Shown piece by piece: positions 1-5,796 of a DNA stretch of 10,082 nt. This stretch comes from an uncultured Ruminococcus sp. (GTDB taxonomy: Bacteria > Bacillota > Clostridia > UBA1212 > UBA1255). The translations under genes and the position numbers were made by a program. The stretch spans positions 1 through 10,082 of the forward strand of contig CACZOW010000070.1 in assembly GCA_902782885.1 (NCBI GenBank), given 5' to 3'. A model generated the notes under the pieces. The model ran no database searches, was not told where the DNA came from, and saw only the letters and a program-made list of their open reading frames with translations. The stretch's first letter is position 1; each line of letters begins with the position of its first letter.

Positions 1-966
1 CTGATCCTCGGCACGATGACGTTCGGCGAATCCGTGTTCAGCCCGGATGTCGAACGGTTTGTAAACGCGTTCCTGGACGCGGGGTATTGCGAATTTGACA
101 CCGCATATGTGTATAATGACGGCAACTGCGAAAGGCTGCTGGGAGAGGTGCTGCCGCATATTGACCGTCCTTTCAGAATAGATACAAAAGTAAATCCGCG
201 CATCACCGGCAGACTGGATGCCGAAGCCGCATACATGCAGCTGAACGAGAGCCTGGAACGGCTGCAATTGCCGGCGGCAGACACGGTTTTTCTGCATTTT
301 CCGGATCCGGCGACGCCGGCAGAATCGGTGTTGTCCGCTATGGCGGATATGCACGGCCAGGGCAAATTCAGAGAACTGGGACTGAGCAACTACCCGGCGT
401 GGATGGTGGCAGATGTTATGCGCATATGCGACCTGCACGGCTGGATCAGACCGACGGTATACGAAGGAATATACAATCCGCTGACCAGAAAAGCGGAGAT
501 CGAACTGGACGCGTGTCTGGACTATTACGGGATGCGATTCTATGCATATAATCCGCTGGCCGGGGGATTGCTGACCGGTCGGTACGAAAAGTTTGACGCG
601 CCGCCGGAAGACGGACGCTTCACTCACCGTCCGAATTATCAGAACAGGTACTGGAAACAGAGCTATTTTGACGCGGTAGAAATAATAAAAAACGCGGCGG
701 AACGCTGCGGGATCGGTATTGTCGATGCGGTCTACCGCTGGCTGGCGTTCCATTCTATGCTTAAAGGCGAACGCGGCGACGCAATATTGATCGGAGCGTC
801 AAAACTGCGCCACCTGGAACAGAATATGGACACACTTAAGGCAGGTCCGCTGCCGGAAGAAGTTGTATCGGCATTCGACGACGCGTGGACGGTCACAAAA
901 GGCGACAGTCCGGAATACTTTACCTTATATAAAGGTAAGGGAAGCGTGGGAGGTGAGCGGAAGTAA
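1..966 (+). CDS. Aldo/keto reductase, AKR7-like (5' end outside window)
   Basis: NAD(P)H-dependent reductase of aldehydes to alcohols, cytosolic. The frame is open from base 1 and the residues before the first Met (LILGT, then MTFGE) are the expected first beta strand of the barrel, so the true start lies upstream and the Met at 16 is internal. Counting from that Met, the catalytic tetrad is visible as Asp28 (FDTAYVY), Tyr33, Lys58 (DTKVNP) and His94 (FLHFPDP). GLSNY, the YAYNPLAGGLLTG segment, NRYWK and the C-terminal cofactor-binding GASKLRHLEQN stretch match the AKR7 group (aflatoxin-aldehyde and succinic-semialdehyde reductases) very closely along the whole length. Its stop overlaps the next start by one base (TAATG), implying translational coupling to the phosphonopyruvate decarboxylase. 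That makes the aldehyde released by the decarboxylase a natural substrate (inference); phosphonoacetaldehyde reductases are more often iron-dependent alcohol dehydrogenases, so this would be a substitution. Confidence 0.93.
   Translation: MILGTMTFGESVFSPDVERFVNAFLDAGYCEFDTAYVYNDGNCERLLGEVLPHIDRPFRIDTKVNPRITGRLDAEAAYMQLNESLERLQLPAADTVFLHFPDPATPAESVLSAMADMHGQGKFRELGLSNYPAWMVADVMRICDLHGWIRPTVYEGIYNPLTRKAEIELDACLDYYGMRFYAYNPLAGGLLTGRYEKFDAPPEDGRFTHRPNYQNRYWKQSYFDAVEIIKNAAERCGIGIVDAVYRWLAFHSMLKGERGDAILIGASKLRHLEQNMDTLKAGPLPEEVVSAFDDAWTVTKGDSPEYFTLYKGKGSVGGERK
918..940 (+). other. Inverted repeat ahead of the decarboxylase RBS
   Basis: A 9-base-pair stem (one G-T pair) at 918-926 and 932-940 with a 5-base ATATA loop. 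It lies within the last codons of the reductase, just upstream of the GGGAGGTGA ribosome-binding site at 948-956. It has no T-run, so it is not an intrinsic terminator. It could tune translation coupling or be an mRNA processing site; this is inference, and it may be chance in a codon-constrained region. Confidence 0.35.
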
Positions 967-2114
967 TGCTTGACCAGGAAAAAGTATTCGCAGCGCTTGC
1001 GGATAACGACGTAACTTTTTTTACGGGTGTACCGGACTCGTATCTGAACGGCTTCTGCAACTATGCGCTGGCGCATTGCGGAGCGCGCAACGTGATCGCC
1101 GCCAACGAGGGCAACGCGGTGGGGATCGCCGCCGGACATTATTTGGCGACCCGCGAGCTCCCGCTGGTGTATATGCAGAACAGCGGCATGGGCAACGCGA
1201 TAAATCCGCTGGCGAGCCTTGCTGACAGGGACGTATATGCCGTGCCGATGCTGCTGCTGATCGGCTGGAGAGGGCAGAACGGCAGCGAGCCAAACCATCC
1301 GCAGCACAAGCTGCAGGGAGAATTGACGCCAAAACTGCTGGAGGATCTGCATATTCCGTACTCTGTGCTGACCGATTCAGACGAAGAATTCCGCGATACG
1401 GTTCAAAGAGCGGCGGCGTACTGTGCAGAAACACGCAAGCCGTACGGCCTGATCGCTCCGAAAGGCGTTATGGCGGATCCGGACAAGGCCAATAACGCGG
1501 ACAACGTCTACCCCCTCAGCCGTGAGGAGGCAATTGAAGTTATACTGGACAACATGCCGGAAGATACTGTATACGTTGCCACCACCGGCCGCGCTACGCG
1601 GGAACTGTTTTTCTTGCGGGAAAAGCGCAATGAAACAAAAGCGCGCGACTTTTTAAACGTCGGCGCAATGGGGCACGCCAGCTCAGTGGCGCTGGGCATA
1701 GCACTTTCACGGCCTAAGGTACATGTAGTGGTCCTGGACGGGGATTCGGCGGCGATCATGCACATGGGCGCCATGACTATGGTCAGTAAAGTGAGCGTTC
1801 CGAACCTGCTGCATGTAGTGCTTAATAACGGTGCGCACGAATCGGTGGGAGGCCAGCCCTCTGCCGGTCAACTTATAGATTTTACTAAAGTCGCGGAAGC
1901 GTGCGGCTACCGTACGACCGGCCGTCCGGCGGCGGATCGGGAAGAGCTCGCGACGGCCGTAAATGCGCTGCGTGACTGTGGGACGGCGGGTTTCATTGAC
2001 TGCCGTATACACAAAGGACTGAGCAGCAAATTGCCCCCGATCATTTTCGATCACAGGGCGGCTGCCGATGCATTGACGGACGCGCTTCAAACGCAGCCGT
2101 ATCCGATCAAGTAA
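966..2114 (+). CDS. aepY: Phosphonopyruvate decarboxylase (ThDP-dependent)
   Basis: Decarboxylates 3-phosphonopyruvate to phosphonoacetaldehyde, the step that makes PEP mutase chemistry irreversible in phosphonate biosynthesis; cytosolic, needs thiamine diphosphate and Mg2+. At 382 residues it has the single-chain family length. The N-terminal pyrimidine-binding domain shows GVPDSYL (21-27), the catalytic Glu48 in NEGNA, the YMQNSGMGNAINPL block and LLLIGWRG. The C-terminal diphosphate-binding motif begins GDS at 259 and ends LNNGAHES around 293, the expected spacing of about 30 residues. The single fused chain argues against sulfopyruvate decarboxylase (ComDE, two subunits), though the substrate cannot be proven from sequence. 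The segment after GWRG reads QNGSEPNHPQH where family members I recall have an EPG-type run before EPQH, a modest substrate-loop difference. ATG at 966 overlaps the reductase stop and has a strong SD at 948-956. Confidence 0.9.
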   Translation: MLDQEKVFAALADNDVTFFTGVPDSYLNGFCNYALAHCGARNVIAANEGNAVGIAAGHYLATRELPLVYMQNSGMGNAINPLASLADRDVYAVPMLLLIGWRGQNGSEPNHPQHKLQGELTPKLLEDLHIPYSVLTDSDEEFRDTVQRAAAYCAETRKPYGLIAPKGVMADPDKANNADNVYPLSREEAIEVILDNMPEDTVYVATTGRATRELFFLREKRNETKARDFLNVGAMGHASSVALGIALSRPKVHVVVLDGDSAAIMHMGAMTMVSKVSVPNLLHVVLNNGAHESVGGQPSAGQLIDFTKVAEACGYRTTGRPAADREELATAVNALRDCGTAGFIDCRIHKGLSSKLPPIIFDHRAAADALTDALQTQPYPIK

Positions 2115-2123
2115 AAAAGCAGA

Positions 2124-2136
2124 CCGGCATAGCCGG
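2124..2136 (+). other. Small GC hairpin before gene at 2154
   Basis: CCGGC (2124-2128) and GCCGG (2132-2136) form a perfect 5-base-pair stem with a 3-base loop. It sits in the 39-base gap between the decarboxylase and the next gene and abuts the AGAAAGG ribosome-binding site. There is no T-run, so it is not a terminator; a weak influence on translation or mRNA decay is possible. Confidence 0.3.
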
Positions 2137-2153
2137 AGAAAGGAAAACGATAT

Positions 2154-3068
2154 ATGAACAGCATGGATAAGACCAGAGAATTTTTGAGATCTTTAGGACT
2201 GCCGGGCGGGGATGCCTACGATCTTCCCACATCGCAAAAACGATTTGCGGACGGCGGACAGTACCGCTTTGAAGTACCCGGGATTCAGGGGCCGAAGGTC
2301 ATGAAAGCGCTGCTCGAGGCAATGGACAGTTACGGCCTTTACCTCCACCGTGTTACGCAAACACAGGGGATCATGAACCTTACCGACGGCGACATCTCAA
2401 AAATGGTGGAGCTGGCGCACGAGTGGGAAACGGATCTGATCCTTGCCATAGGACCGCGCGCAACCACCGACACTTCCGCCTCTGTGCATACGGAAGAAGG
2501 TGTGCGTATGGGCTACCGCCTGCGCGGACAGGAGCAGATCGTACGGGCAATAGAGGACGTTAAACGGGCGGCGCGGCTGGGCTGCCGCGGGTTCCTGGTG
2601 TACGACGAAGGCTGTCTCTGGATACTTAACGAGGTCCGCAAAGCGGGGGAGATACCCGCCGATTGTCACTTTAAGATCTCAGCTCACGCCGGTCACGGCA
2701 ATCCCTGTTCCGCGCGGCTGCTGGAAAACATCGGAGCGGATTCCATCAATCCCGTTCGCGACATACAGCTTCAGATGCTGGCGGCAATGCGCCAGGCAGT
2801 CAGCTGCCCGATCGACATACACACGGAAAACCCCAAATCTACCGGCGGATTCATTCGCCATTACGAAGTGCCCGAAATGATACGTATCGCCGCGCCGATC
2901 TATCTTAAAACGGGAGGCTCCGTGGCGGCGACCCATTCATGGGACAGCACTGAAGACGATGCCCGCAAGCGGGCCAAACAGTGCAGCCTGGTAAAGCGTG
3001 TTATCGACGAGTACTACCCCGAGGCCGTCTGGAGTCCGAAAGGGAGTCTTACTCAGGAAACTATTTAA
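2154..3068 (+). CDS. TIM-barrel-like protein, U32-peptidase-related family
   Basis: A 304-residue soluble protein with no signal peptide or membrane segment. The alternation of hydrophobic strands and helices (LILAIGPRA, RGFLVYDEG, FKISAHAG, ADSINPV, CPIDIHTE, APIYLKTGG) indicates a TIM-barrel-like fold. The central and C-terminal signature, with a conserved DEG (around residues 150-152), NP plus a D-x-Q-L-x-M-L-A-A-M-R-Q-A-V helix, CPIDIHTE and GGFIRHYE, resembles a widespread family of about 300 residues that databases usually label 'U32 family peptidase' (from memory, not searched). I see no evidence of proteolysis; the setting between a decarboxylase and a C-C lyase suggests a metabolic enzyme. 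ATG 2154 follows AGAAAGG at 2137-2143; a second ATG at 2163 is possible but worse spaced. His and Glu residues in ISAHAGHGN and HTEN are candidate metal or substrate ligands (inference). Confidence 0.9.
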   Translation: MNSMDKTREFLRSLGLPGGDAYDLPTSQKRFADGGQYRFEVPGIQGPKVMKALLEAMDSYGLYLHRVTQTQGIMNLTDGDISKMVELAHEWETDLILAIGPRATTDTSASVHTEEGVRMGYRLRGQEQIVRAIEDVKRAARLGCRGFLVYDEGCLWILNEVRKAGEIPADCHFKISAHAGHGNPCSARLLENIGADSINPVRDIQLQMLAAMRQAVSCPIDIHTENPKSTGGFIRHYEVPEMIRIAAPIYLKTGGSVAATHSWDSTEDDARKRAKQCSLVKRVIDEYYPEAVWSPKGSLTQETI

Positions 3069-3102
3069 CTGTGATATTATATTTTGAAAGGAAAACAGTT
3101 TT

Positions 3103-4251
3103 ATGAGACATCACATGTACAACCCGGATTTTAAATTTGTGGTAGAACCTGAACATTTCAATAAGTATACCGACCGGGAACTTCTTCAGTATTGCCTGGG
3201 CGCAACGATGTATATGCCGGGATTTAAGGATTTTGCGCCGAAGATCCTGTCCAATGCTATGCCGGGATTGACCAGCATGGTACTGTGCTTTGAGGACGCG
3301 TGCCCGGAAGAGAGAGTGCCTGAAGCGATGGAAAATGTTCACCGCCTGCTGGCCACGGTCACGGAATCTGTTGACAACGGTACGCTGGACGCGGACAAAG
3401 TGCCGCTTATTTTTGTGCGTATCCGCAATCTTGAGCAATTTAAAGCGTTCGGAGACAAATTGACCAAGCAGGAAGTGCGGTCCCTCTGCGGCGTCAATTT
3501 CCCCAAATTCAACGCGGAAAACGGCTATGAGTATTATGCATATCTCAAAGATCTGAACGAACGGTTCGGAGAGATCATTTACGGCATGCCTATCATAGAG
3601 GATCCGGAAGTGGCATACAAAGAGACCCGCATACAGGAACTGATGGGGATAAAGAAGATCCTTGACAAATATCATGATCTGGTCCTTCAGGTCCGCGTGG
3701 GCGGCACGGATTTCTCCAGTGTATTCGGCGTCCGGCGCGGAGTAGATTATTCACTTTACGATATAATGACCGTGCGCGAGTGCCTCAGCGACATAATAAA
3801 CGTGTGCGGGCGCAACAACGATTACGTTATTTCCGGTCCGGTCTGGGAGTATTTCCGCGCGCCGAAGGAATTGATGTTTGAAGAACTTCAGCACTACGGC
3901 ATAGAAGACTACCTGATGCGCCGTCAGCCGCTGGTCAATAACGAGATCGACGGCCTTCTGCGCGAAGTGCTGCTGGACAAGGCCAACGGCTTTGTCGGAC
4001 GCACGGTCATCCACCCGACGCACGTTAAATTTGTCAACGCCCTGATGGCGGTCACTAAAGAGGAATACGATGACGCCTGCCAGATCCTCGGAACCGGCGG
4101 CGGTGTAGTCAAGGGATCCGGCGGCAACAAGATGAACGAGATCAAGCCGCACACCAACTGGGCAAAGAAAATATACAACCGCGCGCGTGCTTTCGGAGTT
4201 ATCAAGAACGAGAGCGGATACGTCAAACTGTTCGCGGTAAACGAGCAGTGA
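3103..4251 (+). CDS. HpcH/HpaI aldolase / citrate lyase beta-like C-C bond lyase
   Basis: Predicted Mg2+-dependent TIM-barrel enzyme that makes or breaks a carbon-carbon bond next to a 2-oxoacid or thioester enolate; cytosolic. At 382 residues it is longer than CitE (about 290) and fits the distinct longer subfamily known as 'C-C_Bond_Lyase of the TIM-barrel fold' (Pfam assignment from memory). Visible landmarks: FEDA (Glu64-Asp65), RIRN with Arg106/Arg108, IIEDP (Glu166-Asp167), VGGTDFSS (Asp203 a likely metal ligand), and the IHPTHVKFVNALM segment corresponding to the IHP-Q-VN motif of CitE-like proteins. ATG 3103 is preceded by GAAAGGA (3086-3092). Relatives occur in tellurite-resistance-type (TerD) biosynthetic operons, but no ter gene is seen here; instead the next genes encode a dehydratase, suggesting sequential aldol and dehydration (or the reverse) chemistry. 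Substrate unknown. Confidence 0.88.
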   Translation: MRHHMYNPDFKFVVEPEHFNKYTDRELLQYCLGATMYMPGFKDFAPKILSNAMPGLTSMVLCFEDACPEERVPEAMENVHRLLATVTESVDNGTLDADKVPLIFVRIRNLEQFKAFGDKLTKQEVRSLCGVNFPKFNAENGYEYYAYLKDLNERFGEIIYGMPIIEDPEVAYKETRIQELMGIKKILDKYHDLVLQVRVGGTDFSSVFGVRRGVDYSLYDIMTVRECLSDIINVCGRNNDYVISGPVWEYFRAPKELMFEELQHYGIEDYLMRRQPLVNNEIDGLLREVLLDKANGFVGRTVIHPTHVKFVNALMAVTKEEYDDACQILGTGGGVVKGSGGNKMNEIKPHTNWAKKIYNRARAFGVIKNESGYVKLFAVNEQ

Positions 4252-4288
4252 ACCGCGTTACCGGTGACAGATCACGGGGAGTAAATCA

Positions 4289-4795
4289 ATGATCGAATTA
4301 TCGACTCCGATTTCGGAAGAATCCGTCGCACGACTGCGAGTGGGAGATACCGTTGAGATCAGCGGGTACATTTTGTGCGGACGCGACGCGGTGCTGCCCA
4401 GAGTGCTTAAACTGATCGACGAAGGCAGATCGGCGGAACTGGGTATCGATCTGCGCGGGCAGGTGATCTTTCACACTGCCGTCAGTCCGGCCGGCGTCGG
4501 TCCAACGAGTTCCAACAAGCTTGAGATCGAAAGCAGCATCGAGCCGCTCAGCAAAGCGGGGGTCAAGGTTCATCTGGGCAAAGGAAAACTGCGCCCGGAA
4601 ACGGTTGCCGCGCTGGACAGATACAATGCGGTTTACGCGGTAATACCGCCCGTCACCGCGCTGCTGGGCGCAAAAACCTCCGAAACGCGGGTGATCGCAT
4701 TTCCCGAACTGGGAATGGAAGCGCTGCACCTGATCAAAATTGACCGCTATCCGGCCATTATCGGAGCTGCGCACGGGAGGAGCATTTATGAGTAA
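4289..4795 (+). CDS. Class I fumarase/tartrate dehydratase-like beta subunit
   Basis: Swivelling C-terminal-type domain of class I fumarate hydratases, here a separate 168-residue subunit that should pair with the product of the next gene to form an active hydro-lyase. The N-terminal R-x-GD-x-V-x-I-S-G segment followed by GRDAVL, the substrate-binding GPTS (71-74), HLGKGKL and the C-terminal ELGMEALHLIKIDRYPAII block are diagnostic. Where fumarases carry GPTT followed by an Arg-Met-Asp stretch, this protein has GPTSSNKLEIE, so the substrate-binding Arg is absent or replaced by Lys77. This hints at a different substrate. The start ATG has GGGGAG (4276-4281) seven bases upstream. Its last 8 bases overlap the alpha-subunit gene, so the two are translationally coupled. 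Beta preceding alpha is the reverse of the common ttdA-ttdB or fused fumA order. Confidence 0.88.
   Translation: MIELSTPISEESVARLRVGDTVEISGYILCGRDAVLPRVLKLIDEGRSAELGIDLRGQVIFHTAVSPAGVGPTSSNKLEIESSIEPLSKAGVKVHLGKGKLRPETVAALDRYNAVYAVIPPVTALLGAKTSETRVIAFPELGMEALHLIKIDRYPAIIGAAHGRSIYE
4775..4780 (+). promoter_or_regulatory. RBS fixing the alpha-subunit start at 4788
   Basis: GGGAGG lies seven bases before ATG 4788, inside the coding end of the beta subunit. An upstream in-frame ATG at 4740 would add 16 residues unrelated to the family and has no comparable ribosome-binding site, so 4788 is the better start. Confidence 0.75.
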
Positions 4796-5645
4796 AAGCC
4801 GGGAAGAGATCGTTGCCCTCGTGCGGGATACGCTGGTGAGGGCAGGAAGTACGTTCAGGCCGGACAAAAAGGCCGCGTACGAACGGGCGGCAGAGACCGA
4901 GAGCAATGAAAAAGCCAGATGGGTCTTAAATACGATCATTGCCAACGCCGATGCGGCGGAAGCGGCCTGCAGCCCGCTGTGCGACGATACGGGAATACCT
5001 CATATCGTGCTGGAGGTCGGCAGCGGCAGCGCCGTGACCGGTGAAATGCTTGACGCTATAGACGAAGGAGTGGCCGAAGGACTTCGCAAATTGCCGGGGC
5101 GTCCCATGGGGATCATGGGCGGCGACCGGGAAAGAATCGATCAGAGCGGCGGGCTGGATCCCGACAGTGCGGGAGTCAGACCGGCTCCGATACTGCTCAG
5201 GCGCTGCGAGGGCAGCACGACGCGGCTGCATATTCTGATGTTCGGCGGCGGCCCGGCCATTCGCGGCAAAACATACCGGGTGTTTCACCGCCACGATGCA
5301 CAGGTCGTGATCGACGAGATCGTTAGCTGGGCAACCGAGGCAGTCGCGCAGCTGGGCTGCTCTCCGTGTACTCTTGCGATCGGTGTGGGGCGGAGTCATT
5401 TTGAAGCGGCGTCAATGATGCTGGAAGCCCAGGTCGACGGCAGATATGATGTTCAGTCCGACATGGAGCGCGAGATCACGCGGCGCGTCAACGAAGCCGG
5501 GATCGGGCCTTTGGGGCTTTCCGGAGACACGTCCGTACTGGCGACATTCATGAAAGTCGGGCCCCAGCGTGCTTCGGGCGTACGCATAGTGTGTATGCGC
5601 CCTGCGTGCTGCTTCGAGCCGCGAATCGCCACCGTCGAATTGTGA
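4788..5645 (+). CDS. Class I fumarase/tartrate dehydratase-like alpha subunit
   Basis: Iron-sulfur N-terminal-type subunit of a class I hydro-lyase, 285 residues from the chosen start. It adds or removes water across a C=C bond of a dicarboxylate-like substrate using a labile [4Fe-4S] cluster; cytosolic and probably oxygen sensitive. Candidate cluster ligands are Cys65 in the CDDTG motif, Cys191 or Cys194 in GCSPC, and one of Cys269/Cys274/Cys275 near the C-terminus; GIGPLGLSGDTSVL matches the family's glycine-rich C-terminal block. Changes from canonical enzymes: the Lys of the KGGGS-type motif is Phe152 (FGGGP, 152-156), GGTSAE-type residues are GRSHFEA (201-207), and the C-terminus has a CMRPACC cluster of three cysteines. 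The cluster ligands and fold appear kept while the substrate pocket is altered, so the natural substrate is probably neither fumarate nor tartrate (inference). Last gene of the operon; no clear terminator follows. Confidence 0.87.
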   Translation: MSKSREEIVALVRDTLVRAGSTFRPDKKAAYERAAETESNEKARWVLNTIIANADAAEAACSPLCDDTGIPHIVLEVGSGSAVTGEMLDAIDEGVAEGLRKLPGRPMGIMGGDRERIDQSGGLDPDSAGVRPAPILLRRCEGSTTRLHILMFGGGPAIRGKTYRVFHRHDAQVVIDEIVSWATEAVAQLGCSPCTLAIGVGRSHFEAASMMLEAQVDGRYDVQSDMEREITRRVNEAGIGPLGLSGDTSVLATFMKVGPQRASGVRIVCMRPACCFEPRIATVEL

Positions 5646-5667
5646 CCGGAGCCGCGTCAGGCATTCG

Positions 5668-5697
5668 TTGACAATGTTCCGTGAAATATTCTATAAT
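5668..5697 (+). promoter_or_regulatory. Consensus sigma-A-type promoter for the surface protein
   Basis: TTGACA (5668-5673) and TATAAT (5692-5697), both perfect matches, with an 18-base spacer. Transcription should begin near 5704, giving a leader of about 93 bases. It lies only 23 bases beyond the stop of the dehydratase gene, so the surface-protein gene has its own strong promoter, with possible read-through from the upstream operon since no intrinsic terminator is visible between them. Confidence 0.85.
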
Positions 5698-5796
5698 TAA
5701 CAATAGGGCAGTCGGGACGAACAGACTGCTTATGGTGTTTTGTAAAGAAATATTATGCTTTTGTTGGCTTATTAAAATCATAAGGGAGAGCTTTCA
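5698..5796 (+). promoter_or_regulatory. 5' leader with start-proximal hairpin and RBS
   Basis: AT-rich leader. GCAGTC (5708-5713) and GACTGC (5724-5729) form a perfect 6-base-pair stem with a 10-base loop, within a few bases of the predicted transcript start; such a 5' stem could stabilise the mRNA (inference). A weaker CTTAT/ATAAG stem (5768-5772, 5780-5784) touches the ribosome-binding site AGGGAGA (5783-5789), which is seven bases before ATG 5797. No known riboswitch is recognised. Confidence 0.5.

Noticed and set aside
3103..4251. Membership of a tellurite-resistance (Ter) biosynthetic operon based on the C-C bond lyase
   Set aside because: No TerD-like, phosphoribosyltransferase or ATP-grasp gene is present in the window; only the lyase family is shared.
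4233..4263. Inverted repeats around the stop of the C-C lyase gene (CGCGGT/ACCGCG and CGGTAA/TTACCG)
   Set aside because: Two mutually exclusive 6-base stems with 13-17 base loops and no T-run; too weak to call a terminator in a gap that is only 37 bases.
4740..4787. Earlier start for the dehydratase alpha subunit at 4740
   Set aside because: It would add 16 residues that overlap the beta-subunit gene and match nothing in the family; ATG 4788 has a strong RBS at the right distance.
732..4945. Several minus-strand open frames of 100-215 codons (for example 732-1352, 3061-3675, 4298-4945)
   Set aside because: All lie opposite well-identified plus-strand enzymes, have no plausible RBS arrangement and show no recognisable protein features.
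5576..5602. Imperfect hairpin near the end of the alpha-subunit gene as an operon terminator
   Set aside because: The stem (GGGCG plus CATA arms) is interrupted by a 4-base bulge, lies within the coding region and has no T-run after it.
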